A DNA stretch of 64,000 nucleotides from Verrucomicrobiota bacterium (GTDB lineage: Bacteria; Verrucomicrobiota; Verrucomicrobiia; Limisphaerales; UBA9464), in NCBI GenBank assembly GCA_947454705.1, contig CANGKZ010000013.1, positions 60,800 to 124,799 of the forward strand. The letters are read 5' to 3'. The translations under genes and the position numbers were made by a program. The notes beneath the pieces were generated by a model that was not told the DNA's origin, made no database searches, and worked only from the letters and a program-made list of their open reading frames with translations. Shown here one piece after another: positions 10,354 through 21,083 of this stretch (position 1 is the first letter of the stretch; each line of letters starts with the position of its first letter).

Positions 10354-13300
10354 CTACCACTGGGTCACCACCACGCGCCAGTAATGGGCTTTCTGGCCGG
10401 GTTCTTCGTTGGGCAGCGGCACGGTCACCGGCTTGTCGGGTCCCAATCCCTTCACGGCAGCGACGAGCGTCCAGTCGGTTTGATTGGTGGACTGCTCCAC
10501 GTTCGCACTCTGCCCATCGCCCGCCCAGATCTGGAGGATCACTCCCGCCGCCGCCCCCACCCCGGAACGTTTGATGGAAATCCCGGGAAGGATCTCCACC
10601 GTTCGCACAAGTGTCGGAGCCGGCAGGAAAACGGAATCCCCCGCCTGCTCAACCACCAGGTGAAACACCCCGGCCATGACACCCCGAACCGTTCCGTTGG
10701 CCAGAAGCATTCCCGGATTGCCCTCCTGCTGTGAAAAAGCCACTGGCAGCCCGCTGCTGCTCTGAGCGGACAACGGGTAAGCCGGAGCCCCCATGAAGAG
10801 CGGGCCCAACGGCGCCAACGTGAGAGTCTGTTCCTTTCCTGGTCCTTTTGACTCGAGCACCTCGGTGAAGGAGGTGACGTCCTCCGGGTTGAGCAGATTG
10901 ACCTCGCTGACCCGCAGCGTGACCGAACCCGGTCTGGAAAAAACCACCTTCCCATTGATCACACTGGCTGGTCCGTCCACCACCACGGTGTCGAGCGGCA
11001 AACCCCGGAGTGAAACCGCCTTCACGGAAAACGACGATTTTCCATCAAACACGGTCTGGACACGGACCCAGCCAGGGGCGGGTTTCAACAATCCGACCAC
11101 GCCCAAGCCGCTGAGACCTCCATTGGGCACGAGATCCTGAATGCGTCCCTGCCACTCTGGAGGAATCACAACGCTCCCGACGCCCTCGTCCCACACCGAC
11201 TCGGCCCGCCCGTCGCTGCTAATCGCGATGAGATCCTTTCGGAACGCAGCACTGGCGCTGGTCTCAATCGAGACCAAACGAACGACATCCGAGAGCCGCG
11301 TGGGAAGATATCGGGCGACACCGTTCGTCCACGCAATCAGTCTGCCATCGCGTTTGATGCCCGCAGCGGCGTTGAAGATCCCCGCGCCCGCTGGAGGCCC
11401 TTCACCGGCCGATTCCACAAGATGCGCCATTTCACTCGCCGCTTCGGCGGGTACTGGCTCACCCGAATACGAAACCACTTTCCCATCCTCCTTGAGGGCA
11501 AAGAGCCCATTGATCTCCTTCACTCCGGATTGCAGCTCCAGGGGAACCCCGTGCGCGCTGTATTCAGCCAGAGTGGGATTCCAATAAAGCACCTCCCCGT
11601 GAATGCCAATGGCGACCGAATTTCCACCGCCCCGGATTGTGCGTATTCTTCCGCTTTGGGTCTGCACCGGTGAGGTTTGAAGCAACACGCCATCCGGTTT
11701 GGACGAATCAGGCACCCACCGAGCGCCCCACCGCACCACCGAGCCGTCCTTTTTCAACGCGGTGGAAGTAAACATTCCGGCCTCGATTTCCACCACGTCA
11801 GAAGTGGCGGATGCCGGGACATCCCCTTCGCCATAATACCAATAGCTGTAACCTGTGAGATACTTGCCCTTTACCGAACCCGACGTATCCAGCGTCAGAA
11901 GGTGGGTGTCCCCGCCACAGACCTGCACAATCGATTGCCTTGTCGCGATTGGAATTGGGCCGGATCCAAGCACTTCCACTTCGTTCGCTAACGGAGCCGG
12001 TCCGACCAAGACCACTGCCGGGGGTGAACTGGTCACCGATCCATACTCATTTGAAACCACCACCCGATAGTCTCCGGCGTCGGTCGGCTTCGCACTCGGG
12101 ATGACCAATCGAGGATCCCGACTGACATCGCCCACCCGAGTGTTTCCGCGATACCAAGTGTACAGCGCACCCACGCCACCGCCGTCGACCTCCAGTGAAA
12201 TCTCTTTGCCATAGATTACCGAGGCTCCCGCCGGCGGCCGGGCCACAACCGGCGGACCCGGCTTCAAGATCAACAAATTCCCGGAGTTTCGAATCACGCT
12301 TCCCTGCACCCACAGTGGCGAAGCCGGCACCCAGTTGGAACCGTCCCAGCGCACCAACCGATGATCGAACGTCGCCGCGCGTGCCGGCGTGCCCGAGACC
12401 AACCGGGTTCCCGGTGGCGGCGCGAGCAGCTGCGCCGCTCCGTTCGTGATCGAGAACGGCTGGAAGTACATAAAGCCATCCTCACGAATGGCCGCAAACC
12501 CTACGTTATCAATTCCAACTCCGATCGCTCCATGGTCATTCCCCCAGGAGAGGGAAATCGCTTGCAGGGGCACAATCGTAGAATTGAGCGAAGGGTAACC
12601 GACCGAAAAAACGGCCCCATCATTTCTGAGAGCGACCCGACCGTTTGCATTATAAACTGTCGGTGGGGGCCCGGCGAGCGCGACCAAGCGTTTCCCTTCC
12701 ACCGGCATCTCAACGCTCGACGTTGTAGTAACCACCAGAGCGCCGGACTCCAACAGTAGGCATCCCGATTCTACGAAATCGACCCCTCGACTCGACGTAA
12801 TAGCGAACGGGACAATGGTAGAATCATCCTTAACCCGCTCGACGTAACCGTGGGTAATCGGATCGGGATCTTGAATTCGCGTTCGACTCCATCGATAGAC
12901 GCTCCCATCCTGAAGTACGGCCGTCCGCTGATAAAGCCGACCGCTGGGGCTCCATGGACCTGGAAAACTGAGGAACAAATCATCGAGCCCAGACACCGCC
13001 ACTACCCCTTTCTCAACGGCTGATGGCTTCGGTATGTCCAGAAAAGGATCCCAAACGCCTCCAGCAGGTCTTTCGGCCCCCTTCGAAACCGTCACCTGCA
13101 CGGGCGTCGTTTCCACCACGCCGCCCGCGTCATCTTCAACTCGAACGGTGTATGCGCCGGCATTTTCCTTGGCTGCGCGCACGCGGAGAAAAAGTGGCGA
13201 CGTCGCATCCGGAATCGCCTGCCCTTCGAGAAGCCATTGATAGCGCAATGCGGATCCCGTCGCGACCACACGCAGCGAAAGCACCTCTCCTTCCGGAACA

Positions 13301-13407
13301 TCCAGTCCCGTCGGCGCCACTTGAATGCTTGGAGCAGCGTAACTGAGGCTCAGCGGCAAACAGGCCAATGCCAGAACGACACCCAGCTTTCTGCAAAATG
13401 CATTCAT
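10354..13407 (-). CDS. Exported Ig-like/RCC1-like repeat protein
   Basis: The product is 1017 aa with a clear signal peptide (residues 7-25, LGVVLALACLPLSLSYAAP). A GGGAG-type purine run (GGTGGGAG) lies about 9 nt upstream of the ATG at 13407. The domains in order are an Ig-like domain (about 28-108, ending in AGAYTVRVEDDAGGVV), a degenerate RCC1-like region with repeated LREDG/LRNDGAV phrases, a second Ig-like domain (about 390-475, DAGDYRVVVSNEYGSVTSSPP), another RCC1-like region (ALKKDGSVVRWG, ALKEDGKVVSYSG), and a region related to the 82-aa units of the neighbouring giant protein (GLPVAFSQQEG...VVEQAGDSVF). It ends in HYWRVVVTQW, similar to the neighbour's FWRIRVGP. The shared order marks the two as paralogues. 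Function is unknown; cell-surface or extracellular binding is likely. Confidence 0.85.
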   Translation of the reverse strand: MNAFCRKLGVVLALACLPLSLSYAAPSIQVAPTGLDVPEGEVLSLRVVATGSALRYQWLLEGQAIPDATSPLFLRVRAAKENAGAYTVRVEDDAGGVVETTPVQVTVSKGAERPAGGVWDPFLDIPKPSAVEKGVVAVSGLDDLFLSFPGPWSPSGRLYQRTAVLQDGSVYRWSRTRIQDPDPITHGYVERVKDDSTIVPFAITSSRGVDFVESGCLLLESGALVVTTTSSVEMPVEGKRLVALAGPPPTVYNANGRVALRNDGAVFSVGYPSLNSTIVPLQAISLSWGNDHGAIGVGIDNVGFAAIREDGFMYFQPFSITNGAAQLLAPPPGTRLVSGTPARAATFDHRLVRWDGSNWVPASPLWVQGSVIRNSGNLLILKPGPPVVARPPAGASVIYGKEISLEVDGGGVGALYTWYRGNTRVGDVSRDPRLVIPSAKPTDAGDYRVVVSNEYGSVTSSPPAVVLVGPAPLANEVEVLGSGPIPIATRQSIVQVCGGDTHLLTLDTSGSVKGKYLTGYSYWYYGEGDVPASATSDVVEIEAGMFTSTALKKDGSVVRWGARWVPDSSKPDGVLLQTSPVQTQSGRIRTIRGGGNSVAIGIHGEVLYWNPTLAEYSAHGVPLELQSGVKEINGLFALKEDGKVVSYSGEPVPAEAASEMAHLVESAGEGPPAGAGIFNAAAGIKRDGRLIAWTNGVARYLPTRLSDVVRLVSIETSASAAFRKDLIAISSDGRAESVWDEGVGSVVIPPEWQGRIQDLVPNGGLSGLGVVGLLKPAPGWVRVQTVFDGKSSFSVKAVSLRGLPLDTVVVDGPASVINGKVVFSRPGSVTLRVSEVNLLNPEDVTSFTEVLESKGPGKEQTLTLAPLGPLFMGAPAYPLSAQSSSGLPVAFSQQEGNPGMLLANGTVRGVMAGVFHLVVEQAGDSVFLPAPTLVRTVEILPGISIKRSGVGAAAGVILQIWAGDGQSANVEQSTNQTDWTLVAAVKGLGPDKPVTVPLPNEEPGQKAHYWRVVVTQW

Positions 13408-13462
13408 TCAGATTCTCCCACCTTACCAGTTCAAGACGCCAACCAACTATTACCAACTTTGG

Positions 13463-16400
13463 TCACGGACCGACCCGAATGCGCCAGAAGCGCGAGGAGG
13501 CCTGGCCGCCGGGAGGAATGACGAGCAGCGTGGCCGGAGTTCCCGGTCCGCCACCCTTCACGGAACCGATCGAGGCCCAGTTCCCCAGCACATCGCATTG
13601 CTCCACTTCCCCAGTGACTCCGCTCGGAAGGAACACTTCCAAAGTCGCCGGTCCGGGATTGCCCGTCGGCGCAGGCGTCACCGTCACCCCAGGCAGCACC
13701 TCCACGGTCTGTAGCACTCGCGGGGCTGCCTCGTAGTTCGCATTGCCCGGCTGATCCGCCGCCAGTTTCACAACACCGATGCCGTTCAACTTCAGGGCTC
13801 CGTTCTCAATCGATGCTGGTCCCTCCACCACACTGAAACTCACCGGCAATCCGGAACTAGAGCTACCCTGCAACGGGATTGGGTCCGATCCAAAGGCGCG
13901 CGATCCCACATCGGCCACACTCAGTTTCTGCGAAGCTTTGGTGATCACGAACGAAACACTCACCGGATCCGCAGCGGAATAGGTTGAGTCACCCGCTTGA
14001 GTGGCCGTGATCCGGAAGCTCCCGGCGCCCTGAACGCTCAACCCGGCCGCGGTCAACACGCCCGGGCCTTCGTTCAAGGTGAGCGTCACCGGCAGACCGC
14101 TGTTTGCCGATGCCGTCAACGGAATCACCAGCCCCGGCGCATACGCACGGTCCGAGGGACGCTCCAGGCTGACAACCTGGGCCAGGCCCCCGCTTACGAT
14201 GATCGTTTTGGATTCACTCACCGCCAGGAAACGGTCATCGCCGGGCTGCGATGCCGACACTACCACGGTCCCGGCAGTCAGCAGATTGAGCACCGCTCCG
14301 TTCAGCACGGCAGGTCCGCTGACCGCCGCAAACTGAACCGCAAGACCTGAGCTCGCGGTGCCGGTGAGAGCGAGGGTGGGAGTCACCCGACGATCCACAC
14401 TCGCCGGAAGGTTGAAGGAAAGGGTCTGCCGCGCCTTCGACACCTGCAGGCTTCGGGTCACAGCCTGCGCAGGATTATAGTTCGAGTTTCCCGATTGTTC
14501 CGCGGTGACCACCACCGTTCCGGATCCGGTCAGGGTCAGTTGATTGCCCACCAGCAACGCCGGGCCGCTCACCACGCGAAGACTCACCGGGAGTGTGCTG
14601 CTCGAGCTGGCACCCAGAGTCAGCGGCGTGGAAGTGTACTCCAGCGCTTCGGCCAGCGCGAAGGTGATCTGCTGCTCCGCGGGTGTGACCACAATGCTCT
14701 GCGAGGCTGAAGCCGATTCGTTCAACGCATCGCCCAACTGCACCGCTTGCACGACCACCGTTCCGACGCCGGTCAGCATGAGGGAGGTTCCATTCACGGT
14801 GGCCGGACCGCTCAGCACGAAGAACGAAATCCCCAGTCCGGTGCTGGAAGTCGCAGCCAAGGGAATCGGAGTCTGCGAGAACGGCTGAGTCGGGATGCGA
14901 TCAAAGGTGATAGTCTGGGAACGCCGATTCACGGTGAAAGTGCGAACCACCGAAGAGGCCGCCATGAAATTCGCATTTCCAGACTGCTCCGCACTCACCG
15001 TCACAGCTCCCACGCCGGTAACCGACAGAAGGGTTCCATTCCAAGTCGCGGGTCCACTGAGAACCCGAAAGCCCACGGGAAGTCCACTGCTGGCAGTCGC
15101 GACCAGCGGAAGAGGAGGCCCACCGAAGGGGACATCCGCCAACGGAGCGAAGGTGATGGATTGCGACCCGGGATTCACCACGACCGACTGCGAGGTCGAA
15201 ACCGCCGAGCGGGTCGCGTCGCCCGGTTGGGTTGCGTTCACGACCAGCACTCCGGCTCCCGTGAGGGTGAGCACACTACCCGAAATCGTTCCGGGACCAC
15301 TCACCACCGAGAATTGAACTGGAAGCCCGCTGCTCGAACTCGCCGACAGGGCGACAGGTGCCCCTCCAAACGTTTGCGCTGGAATTGGCGCGAACGTGAT
15401 CGTCTGCGAAGCCAAGCCCACCGTAAACGATCGCACCACCGAAGCTGCCGCCACGAAATTCGCATTCCCGGATTGCTCTGCACTCACGGTCACCAATCCA
15501 ACTCCGGTGAACGAAAGCTGCGTTCCACTCAAGGCCGCCGGCCCGCTCAGCACACGCAAACTCACCGGGAGGCCGCTGCTCGAAGTCGCCGACAGGGCGA
15601 CAGGTGCCCCTCCAAACGTTTGCGCTGGGATTGGCGCGAACGTGATCGTCTGCGAAGCCAAGCCCACCGTAAACGATCGCACCACCGAAGCTGCCGCCAC
15701 GAAATTCGCATTCCCGGATTGCTCTGCACTCACGGTCACCAATCCAACTCCAGTGAGCGAAAGCTGCGTTCCACTCAAGGCCGCCGGCCCGCTCAGCACG
15801 CGCAAACTCACCGGAAGCCCGCTGCTCGAAGTCGCGATCAATGCAATCGGCGTCGTGCAGAAGGAGACGTCGGTCAACGGCGCGAAGGCGATCGTCTGCG
15901 GGGCCGGATTCACCACAATCGTCCGGGAAGCCGAGGCGGATTGATACTCCCCGTTCCCGGATTGATCGACCGACACCACGATCGAACCCGCTCCGGTCGG
16001 GGTGAGCCTGTTTCCATCGAGTGCGCCCGGGCCGCTCAAAACGCTGAACGTCACGGGAAGCCCGCTGCTGGCGGTCGCGGACAATGCCACCGGCCCGGCT
16101 CCGAAGACCAACGGCGGCACCGGATCGAACTGAATGGACTGCTCGGAGGAGCGAATCGTGAAGGATCGAGTCACCGGAACAGCCGGGGAGTTGACGGCAT
16201 CCCCCGCCTGCTCCGCTGCCACGGTCACCTGCCCGATACCTTGAAAACTAAGTTGTGAGCCGTTGATCACCGCCGGACCGGTGACTACGCGGAACTTCAC
16301 CGGCAAACCGCTTCCCGACGTGGCAGAGAGAACGAACGCGCGATTTTTGATTTCCTGATCTGGAATCGGGTCGAATTGAATCGTCTGGGACACGGACCGC

Positions 16401-19400
16401 AGCAGCGCAAAGACCTGAAACGGAAAAACGCCCTTGCCTCCCAGATTCAGGATTCTTCCACGCCAGTTGTCCGGAATTTTCACCCCAGCCGCAGCAAATT
16501 GATCCAGCGCTCCGACTTCCGAATAGAACAGTTTCGACCAATAATTCGCCCCCTCCGAGGCAAAGAGCCCTTCATCTCGAGCTGCAGGAGGAGTCACGGT
16601 CACCACTCCGCTCGAATTCCAGGTAAGACGGGATCCATCGCCTTTGATCGCCCTCACGTAATCCGTTTCCTGCTGGAAGCCTTGAATCGCCACGATTCCT
16701 GATTGGGCTTCGGCGGGGACAGGCGTCGAGCCGAGCGCAACAAGGGATCCGCTGCCAAGCAGCGCGTAGGAAAGCGTCGACGACTGACACCCCAGGGCGA
16801 CCACTCCGCTCCGTGCAGCCGCCGGAATGCCTGCGTCGGTGACTGAATTGCCATTACGCACCACCACCCCGCCATCAGCGGTGATGTAATACCCTCCGCC
16901 ACCGCCTTGAATTGTCCGAATCGAAGACGAGGGAATTACAAAGGAACCGGTATTTCCTCCCCAACCGACGACGGCACCATCCGTCCGGAGAGCGATCGAT
17001 CGATCCCCCAACACCAGCAAGTCGATGACGTCATGAGAAGCTTCCTGAGGAACATCTGCCTGCCCCGTGTTTAAACCTCCATATTTGGAAAAGAAATGGC
17101 CACCGAAGGGGAATGGGTAGGGCTTCGACATGGTTTCCGGAACCCAGCCCACCACGGAGCCATCGTATCGGAGGGTTGAATAGTGGTTCTGACCCGCCGC
17201 CATTTGAACTACACCGCGACGCAGCGGACTCGGCAGTTCAAGTTCAAGCAAGGACTCAACTCCAGAACGACCAAGCAGTTCAACATAGGTCCCTACGTTC
17301 GGGCACGGCGTGACAGTCAGCCTGGCCGGCGGCGAACTCGTGACGGATCCAAGCGAGTTGGAAATTGAAACCGTGTAGTTCCCAGCATCGACCGGGAACG
17401 CATGCGCGAGGGTTAAGACCGCATTGGTCCGGTCGGACAAAGCCACTCCGTCCCGAAACCATTGGAATTTAGCGCCGGCCCCACCTCCTTGAACGGTCAT
17501 CGTCACCGACTTCACCTCCTCGACGGTCTGATCCGGAATCGTTCCAAGAATGACAGGCGCCCCCTCGGTCACTAACAGGCACGTGCCGGACCGCTGAAGG
17601 ATTCGTCCCTGGGTCCACGCGGGGACGTTGGCCGCGTTCCAAGCAGAGCCGTTCCACGTGACCGCACGACGATCGGTCGTAATCGCAAATGCCGGGGTTC
17701 CCGACTTGATGACAACTCCCGGCTGCGGCGGGACGGTGATGACCGCTCCCTCCAGCGGCTTGTACAACAGGGTTCCATCGTTGAGGAGGGCGCCAAATCC
17801 CGTTTCGTCAGCTGTAATACCGCTCACCTGAGAACTCATCGAACTGGGAACCGGCACGAGCTCTCCGCTTGGCACCGTCCACGCCACCACGGATCCGTCC
17901 TCTCGAAGAGCGACCGAGTGCTGGGGACCTGCTGCAATCGCCCGGACCCCGGATTTCGCCAGAGTTGGAACCGGTCCGCCGGACTGCATCTCGACCACCT
18001 CCCCGCTGTTCCTTAACGCGAGCAAATGGGTATCGACCGCAACGGGTCCCCTTCCGGCCGCTTGCAGAGAGAGGATGGGGGCACTGGAAATCGCCACGAA
18101 GGCGGCGGAATCATCGAGCGGATCAGGAGGTGCAAACCCGGAAATTGTGCCATTTGGCCGAAGCGTGAAATCTTGTCGATCGCATTGAACCGCTAGGATG
18201 CCTTCCGCATCTTCAGGCGCCGAATCGACAAAGGCCCAGGAGGAGGACGAAAAGCGATTGCTGCCGACCGAAAACGGATTGGAGTTGAACGCGTAGCCCC
18301 AGGAGACAACCCGTCCGTCCTCCAGCAACGCGAAACGGTGCACAGAATACCCGGTATAAAAGAGCGTATTAAAAGTAAACGCGTTGGACTGACCGATCGA
18401 GCTGCGAAACGATGTGATGGACACCACTCCTCTCTGGGCCTCGGGCGGAACACTAATGTCGGCCCAGGTGTCGTAGTAGAACCCGCCCACGTTGGACAAA
18501 TCCAACGACGGTTCCAACTCCACCACGCCCCCCGTTGGCAGCGGATTCGGATCGGGGGCAACGGTAACCACCGCCGGAGGCGAACTGGTCGTGGTGCTGA
18601 ATCCGTTCCCCACCTCCACGGTGTACTCCCCGGCGTGACGCACCATCGAACGGACCAGTCGATAGACCGAGTTCGTGGCCCCGTAAATGGCCACGCCATT
18701 GCGTTTCCACTGATAGGTCTTCGGGTTTCCCGCGGCGACCACGCTCAATCGAAGAGGATCTCCAGCAGTCAATGCAGCGCCGATCGGCGGGGTGACCACT
18801 GTAACCGGAGCCAGCGCGTTCACCACGAGCACCGCAGGGGGATCGGACGTCACCGAGCCGTCATCGTTGGTGACCCGCACCCGATAACTGCCGGAATCCA
18901 TGAGATCGGCGCTCGCAATATCAAGCGTGGTGGCGGTTTTCCCGGGCAGGTCCGCCCCATCCTTCATCCATTGATACCGCAAGCCCACTCCCGTAGCGGT
19001 CACATCCAAGCGAACCAGATCGCCTTGTGTCACCGTCGCCCCGGTCGGCGCCGAGGTGATCACGGGAGGTACCGGAACACGGGGATTCACCACCACCTTG
19101 ACCACCTCCGAATCCGTCGTCCCGGCATTGGAAAAGACCCGCAGCCAGTAGCTCCCCGCGTGGTAGCTCTTCGCAAGCCCGAGATTCAACGTGGCCGTGT
19201 ACGGCGTTGTCATGGAGGGGCTGAACCCGGAATACGACCAGAGAATCTCGCCATCCTTGATCCAGAGGTAGCTCAAGAGGTCGTCCGCCTCGATTAAACC
19301 GTTCAAGACCACTACCCCACCATCGACCGAAACGGTGAGTGACTTGGGGGTCATGGTGAGGACCGGCATTGTCGCTGGTATCACCGTTATATGGGTCGGT

Positions 19401-20872
19401 GGGGCACTGACTGCGACCCCCGCCGCATTGGTGGCCACCAGCGAATACACGCCCTGACTCTCCGCACTCACACTTCCCAGAGCGAGCGACACGCCGGATT
19501 GGCCCGACAACGGCACCCCGTCCTTGGTCCAACTGAGCGTCAGATCGTCCCCGCTCACCTGGCACGGTACCGAGGTATAGCGCACCCCATTCCGCAAGGT
19601 CGCGTCCGTGGGTGCCGAGCTGATGACCGGGGCCTTGGGCCAGTTGACCACCAGGGCCACCGGCGGGGCGCTTGTCACGCTGCCCGAGGCGTTGCGCGCA
19701 ATCACGGTATACAGGCCGGCATCCTCAAGTTTCGCCGCACTGAAAAAAAGCGTCGCACCGGTGGCCCCGGGAACATCCACTCCGTTGCGCTGCCACTGCA
19801 AACTCCCCGCAAATGCAGCAGCGCTCAACGTGGCGGTGCGTCCGGCCCATACGGTGAGGGGTTGCGGATTTTGGAGAATCACAGGCAACGGGTCGCTCAC
19901 CAGTGCGACGCTGAAGATTTCCCCGGCCGCGACGGCTGCGTATCCCGAAGGCGGCAGTGACGCCGGCACCGTCGATTGACCATTCCCGCCGTCGCCCCAG
20001 CCCACGATCGAGCCATTAGTCTTCAGGGCCAATGTGTGATTATTTCCGCAAGAAATGGCAATCACGCCGCTCAAGGCTGTCGAAGGAACATTCGCCTCAC
20101 CATAGCCAACTCCACCCAGCGCGATCACCGAACCGTCACTCTTCAAAAACGCCGAATGGTAACGTCCTCCGGCCACTGCGGTCACCCCACTCATCAGAGA
20201 GGCGGGCAACTCGCCATTCGCCGATCCGATCTGCCCGAAAAGGTTATTGCCCCAAGCCACCACCGAACCCGTCGTCGTCACTGCCAGGGAATGAAAGGCA
20301 CCTGCGCCGATCCGGCTGATTCCCGAAAGCGCGGCCGTCGGCACCATCGATTGTCCCGAACCATTCGCGCCCCAAGCCACCACCGAACCATCGTTCCGGA
20401 GCGCGAGGCAGTGCGAATCGCCGGCGGCAATTTGAATCACGCCGCTTTGCGCGGAATCGGGGACATTGCCCTGTCCCGCAGAGTTGCTGCCCCAAACAAT
20501 CACCCGACCCGCAGAAGTCAGCGCCATGCTGTGGTTGTATCCAGCGGCAATGGCCACCACATCATGCGTGGCCGCCTCGGGAACGTTCGATTCCCCGGAT
20601 CCATTGCTCCCCCAGGCCACCACGCCGCCGGTGCTCAACAGCGCCATTGTGTGACCCGATGCGGCCGCAATCGCCACCGTCGCCCCATTCGAGGATTCAG
20701 CCGGCGTGATCGGCCCCAGAGCGCTTCCGCCCCACGCCACGATTGAGCCGGGCGACAACGCGGCGAACGTTTCAAAGGTCACCCCGAAGAGCGCGAGCCC
20801 CAGCCCGAAGGCGAACAGCCAAAAGGCGCGGCCCAGAATGCCGAAATCACACGCTCTGATGTGTCTTTCCAT
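13463..20872 (-). CDS. Giant exported RCC1/Ig-like/82-aa-repeat protein
   Basis: The product is about 2469 aa. The frame is open further upstream, but the ATG at 20872 is chosen because AGGAGG lies 12 nt upstream (20885-20890) and the ATG leads into a signal sequence (GRAFWLFAFGLGLALFGVTF). Residues about 40-345 are RCC1-like blades of roughly 40-50 aa with recurring VVAWGSNGSGQ and GDSHCLALRNDGS phrases. Five Ig-like domains follow (DAGLYTVIARNASGSVTSAPP type), then a degenerate RCC1-like region, a sixth Ig-like domain and a third RCC1-like region. Eleven units of about 82 aa come next (QTITFAPIPAQTFGG...GLPVSLRVLSGPA...TVSAEQSGNANF). The C-terminal module ends in FWRIRVGP. Surface or extracellular function is inferred, and no enzyme motif is seen. 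Confidence 0.9.
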   Translation of the reverse strand: MERHIRACDFGILGRAFWLFAFGLGLALFGVTFETFAALSPGSIVAWGGSALGPITPAESSNGATVAIAAASGHTMALLSTGGVVAWGSNGSGESNVPEAATHDVVAIAAGYNHSMALTSAGRVIVWGSNSAGQGNVPDSAQSGVIQIAAGDSHCLALRNDGSVVAWGANGSGQSMVPTAALSGISRIGAGAFHSLAVTTTGSVVAWGNNLFGQIGSANGELPASLMSGVTAVAGGRYHSAFLKSDGSVIALGGVGYGEANVPSTALSGVIAISCGNNHTLALKTNGSIVGWGDGGNGQSTVPASLPPSGYAAVAAGEIFSVALVSDPLPVILQNPQPLTVWAGRTATLSAAAFAGSLQWQRNGVDVPGATGATLFFSAAKLEDAGLYTVIARNASGSVTSAPPVALVVNWPKAPVISSAPTDATLRNGVRYTSVPCQVSGDDLTLSWTKDGVPLSGQSGVSLALGSVSAESQGVYSLVATNAAGVAVSAPPTHITVIPATMPVLTMTPKSLTVSVDGGVVVLNGLIEADDLLSYLWIKDGEILWSYSGFSPSMTTPYTATLNLGLAKSYHAGSYWLRVFSNAGTTDSEVVKVVVNPRVPVPPVITSAPTGATVTQGDLVRLDVTATGVGLRYQWMKDGADLPGKTATTLDIASADLMDSGSYRVRVTNDDGSVTSDPPAVLVVNALAPVTVVTPPIGAALTAGDPLRLSVVAAGNPKTYQWKRNGVAIYGATNSVYRLVRSMVRHAGEYTVEVGNGFSTTTSSPPAVVTVAPDPNPLPTGGVVELEPSLDLSNVGGFYYDTWADISVPPEAQRGVVSITSFRSSIGQSNAFTFNTLFYTGYSVHRFALLEDGRVVSWGYAFNSNPFSVGSNRFSSSSWAFVDSAPEDAEGILAVQCDRQDFTLRPNGTISGFAPPDPLDDSAAFVAISSAPILSLQAAGRGPVAVDTHLLALRNSGEVVEMQSGGPVPTLAKSGVRAIAAGPQHSVALREDGSVVAWTVPSGELVPVPSSMSSQVSGITADETGFGALLNDGTLLYKPLEGAVITVPPQPGVVIKSGTPAFAITTDRRAVTWNGSAWNAANVPAWTQGRILQRSGTCLLVTEGAPVILGTIPDQTVEEVKSVTMTVQGGGAGAKFQWFRDGVALSDRTNAVLTLAHAFPVDAGNYTVSISNSLGSVTSSPPARLTVTPCPNVGTYVELLGRSGVESLLELELPSPLRRGVVQMAAGQNHYSTLRYDGSVVGWVPETMSKPYPFPFGGHFFSKYGGLNTGQADVPQEASHDVIDLLVLGDRSIALRTDGAVVGWGGNTGSFVIPSSSIRTIQGGGGGYYITADGGVVVRNGNSVTDAGIPAAARSGVVALGCQSSTLSYALLGSGSLVALGSTPVPAEAQSGIVAIQGFQQETDYVRAIKGDGSRLTWNSSGVVTVTPPAARDEGLFASEGANYWSKLFYSEVGALDQFAAAGVKIPDNWRGRILNLGGKGVFPFQVFALLRSVSQTIQFDPIPDQEIKNRAFVLSATSGSGLPVKFRVVTGPAVINGSQLSFQGIGQVTVAAEQAGDAVNSPAVPVTRSFTIRSSEQSIQFDPVPPLVFGAGPVALSATASSGLPVTFSVLSGPGALDGNRLTPTGAGSIVVSVDQSGNGEYQSASASRTIVVNPAPQTIAFAPLTDVSFCTTPIALIATSSSGLPVSLRVLSGPAALSGTQLSLTGVGLVTVSAEQSGNANFVAAASVVRSFTVGLASQTITFAPIPAQTFGGAPVALSATSSSGLPVSLRVLSGPAALSGTQLSFTGVGLVTVSAEQSGNANFVAAASVVRSFTVGLASQTITFAPIPAQTFGGAPVALSASSSSGLPVQFSVVSGPGTISGSVLTLTGAGVLVVNATQPGDATRSAVSTSQSVVVNPGSQSITFAPLADVPFGGPPLPLVATASSGLPVGFRVLSGPATWNGTLLSVTGVGAVTVSAEQSGNANFMAASSVVRTFTVNRRSQTITFDRIPTQPFSQTPIPLAATSSTGLGISFFVLSGPATVNGTSLMLTGVGTVVVQAVQLGDALNESASASQSIVVTPAEQQITFALAEALEYTSTPLTLGASSSSTLPVSLRVVSGPALLVGNQLTLTGSGTVVVTAEQSGNSNYNPAQAVTRSLQVSKARQTLSFNLPASVDRRVTPTLALTGTASSGLAVQFAAVSGPAVLNGAVLNLLTAGTVVVSASQPGDDRFLAVSESKTIIVSGGLAQVVSLERPSDRAYAPGLVIPLTASANSGLPVTLTLNEGPGVLTAAGLSVQGAGSFRITATQAGDSTYSAADPVSVSFVITKASQKLSVADVGSRAFGSDPIPLQGSSSSGLPVSFSVVEGPASIENGALKLNGIGVVKLAADQPGNANYEAAPRVLQTVEVLPGVTVTPAPTGNPGPATLEVFLPSGVTGEVEQCDVLGNWASIGSVKGGGPGTPATLLVIPPGGQASSRFWRIRVGP
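15342..15833 (-). repeat. 246-bp tandem duplication inside giant gene
   Basis: Two adjacent 246-bp (82-codon) copies, with phase points at about 15342 and 15588, are nearly identical at the DNA level. The flanking units of the same protein repeat are related mainly at the protein level. This indicates a recent in-frame duplication. Confidence 0.85.
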
Positions 20873-21083
20873 GGGATGAACTTTCCTCCTGTCCGAAACA
20901 GCAGCGGCTGCTCCGATCTGAATCGTTATATCGTTTTTAAAACCCGGGAAACTCGCAACCTGGAAATGCATCGCGCTCAACAGCAAAGCGGCCCATGAAA
21001 CCGGCAAGGAACGGGGCGAAAACCAGGGAGGAAAGAACTCCGCTTGCCGCTGAGCTAGGATGTTCGGAGACTTTGGCACTCCC
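20873..21083. promoter_or_regulatory. Divergent intergenic region
   Basis: This 211-bp gap separates the divergently transcribed giant repeat-protein gene and the esterase gene, so it must hold promoters for both. It contains the Shine-Dalgarno sequence of the giant gene (20885-20890) and an AT-rich patch near 20925-20942. No operator-like palindrome was recognised. Confidence 0.4.
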
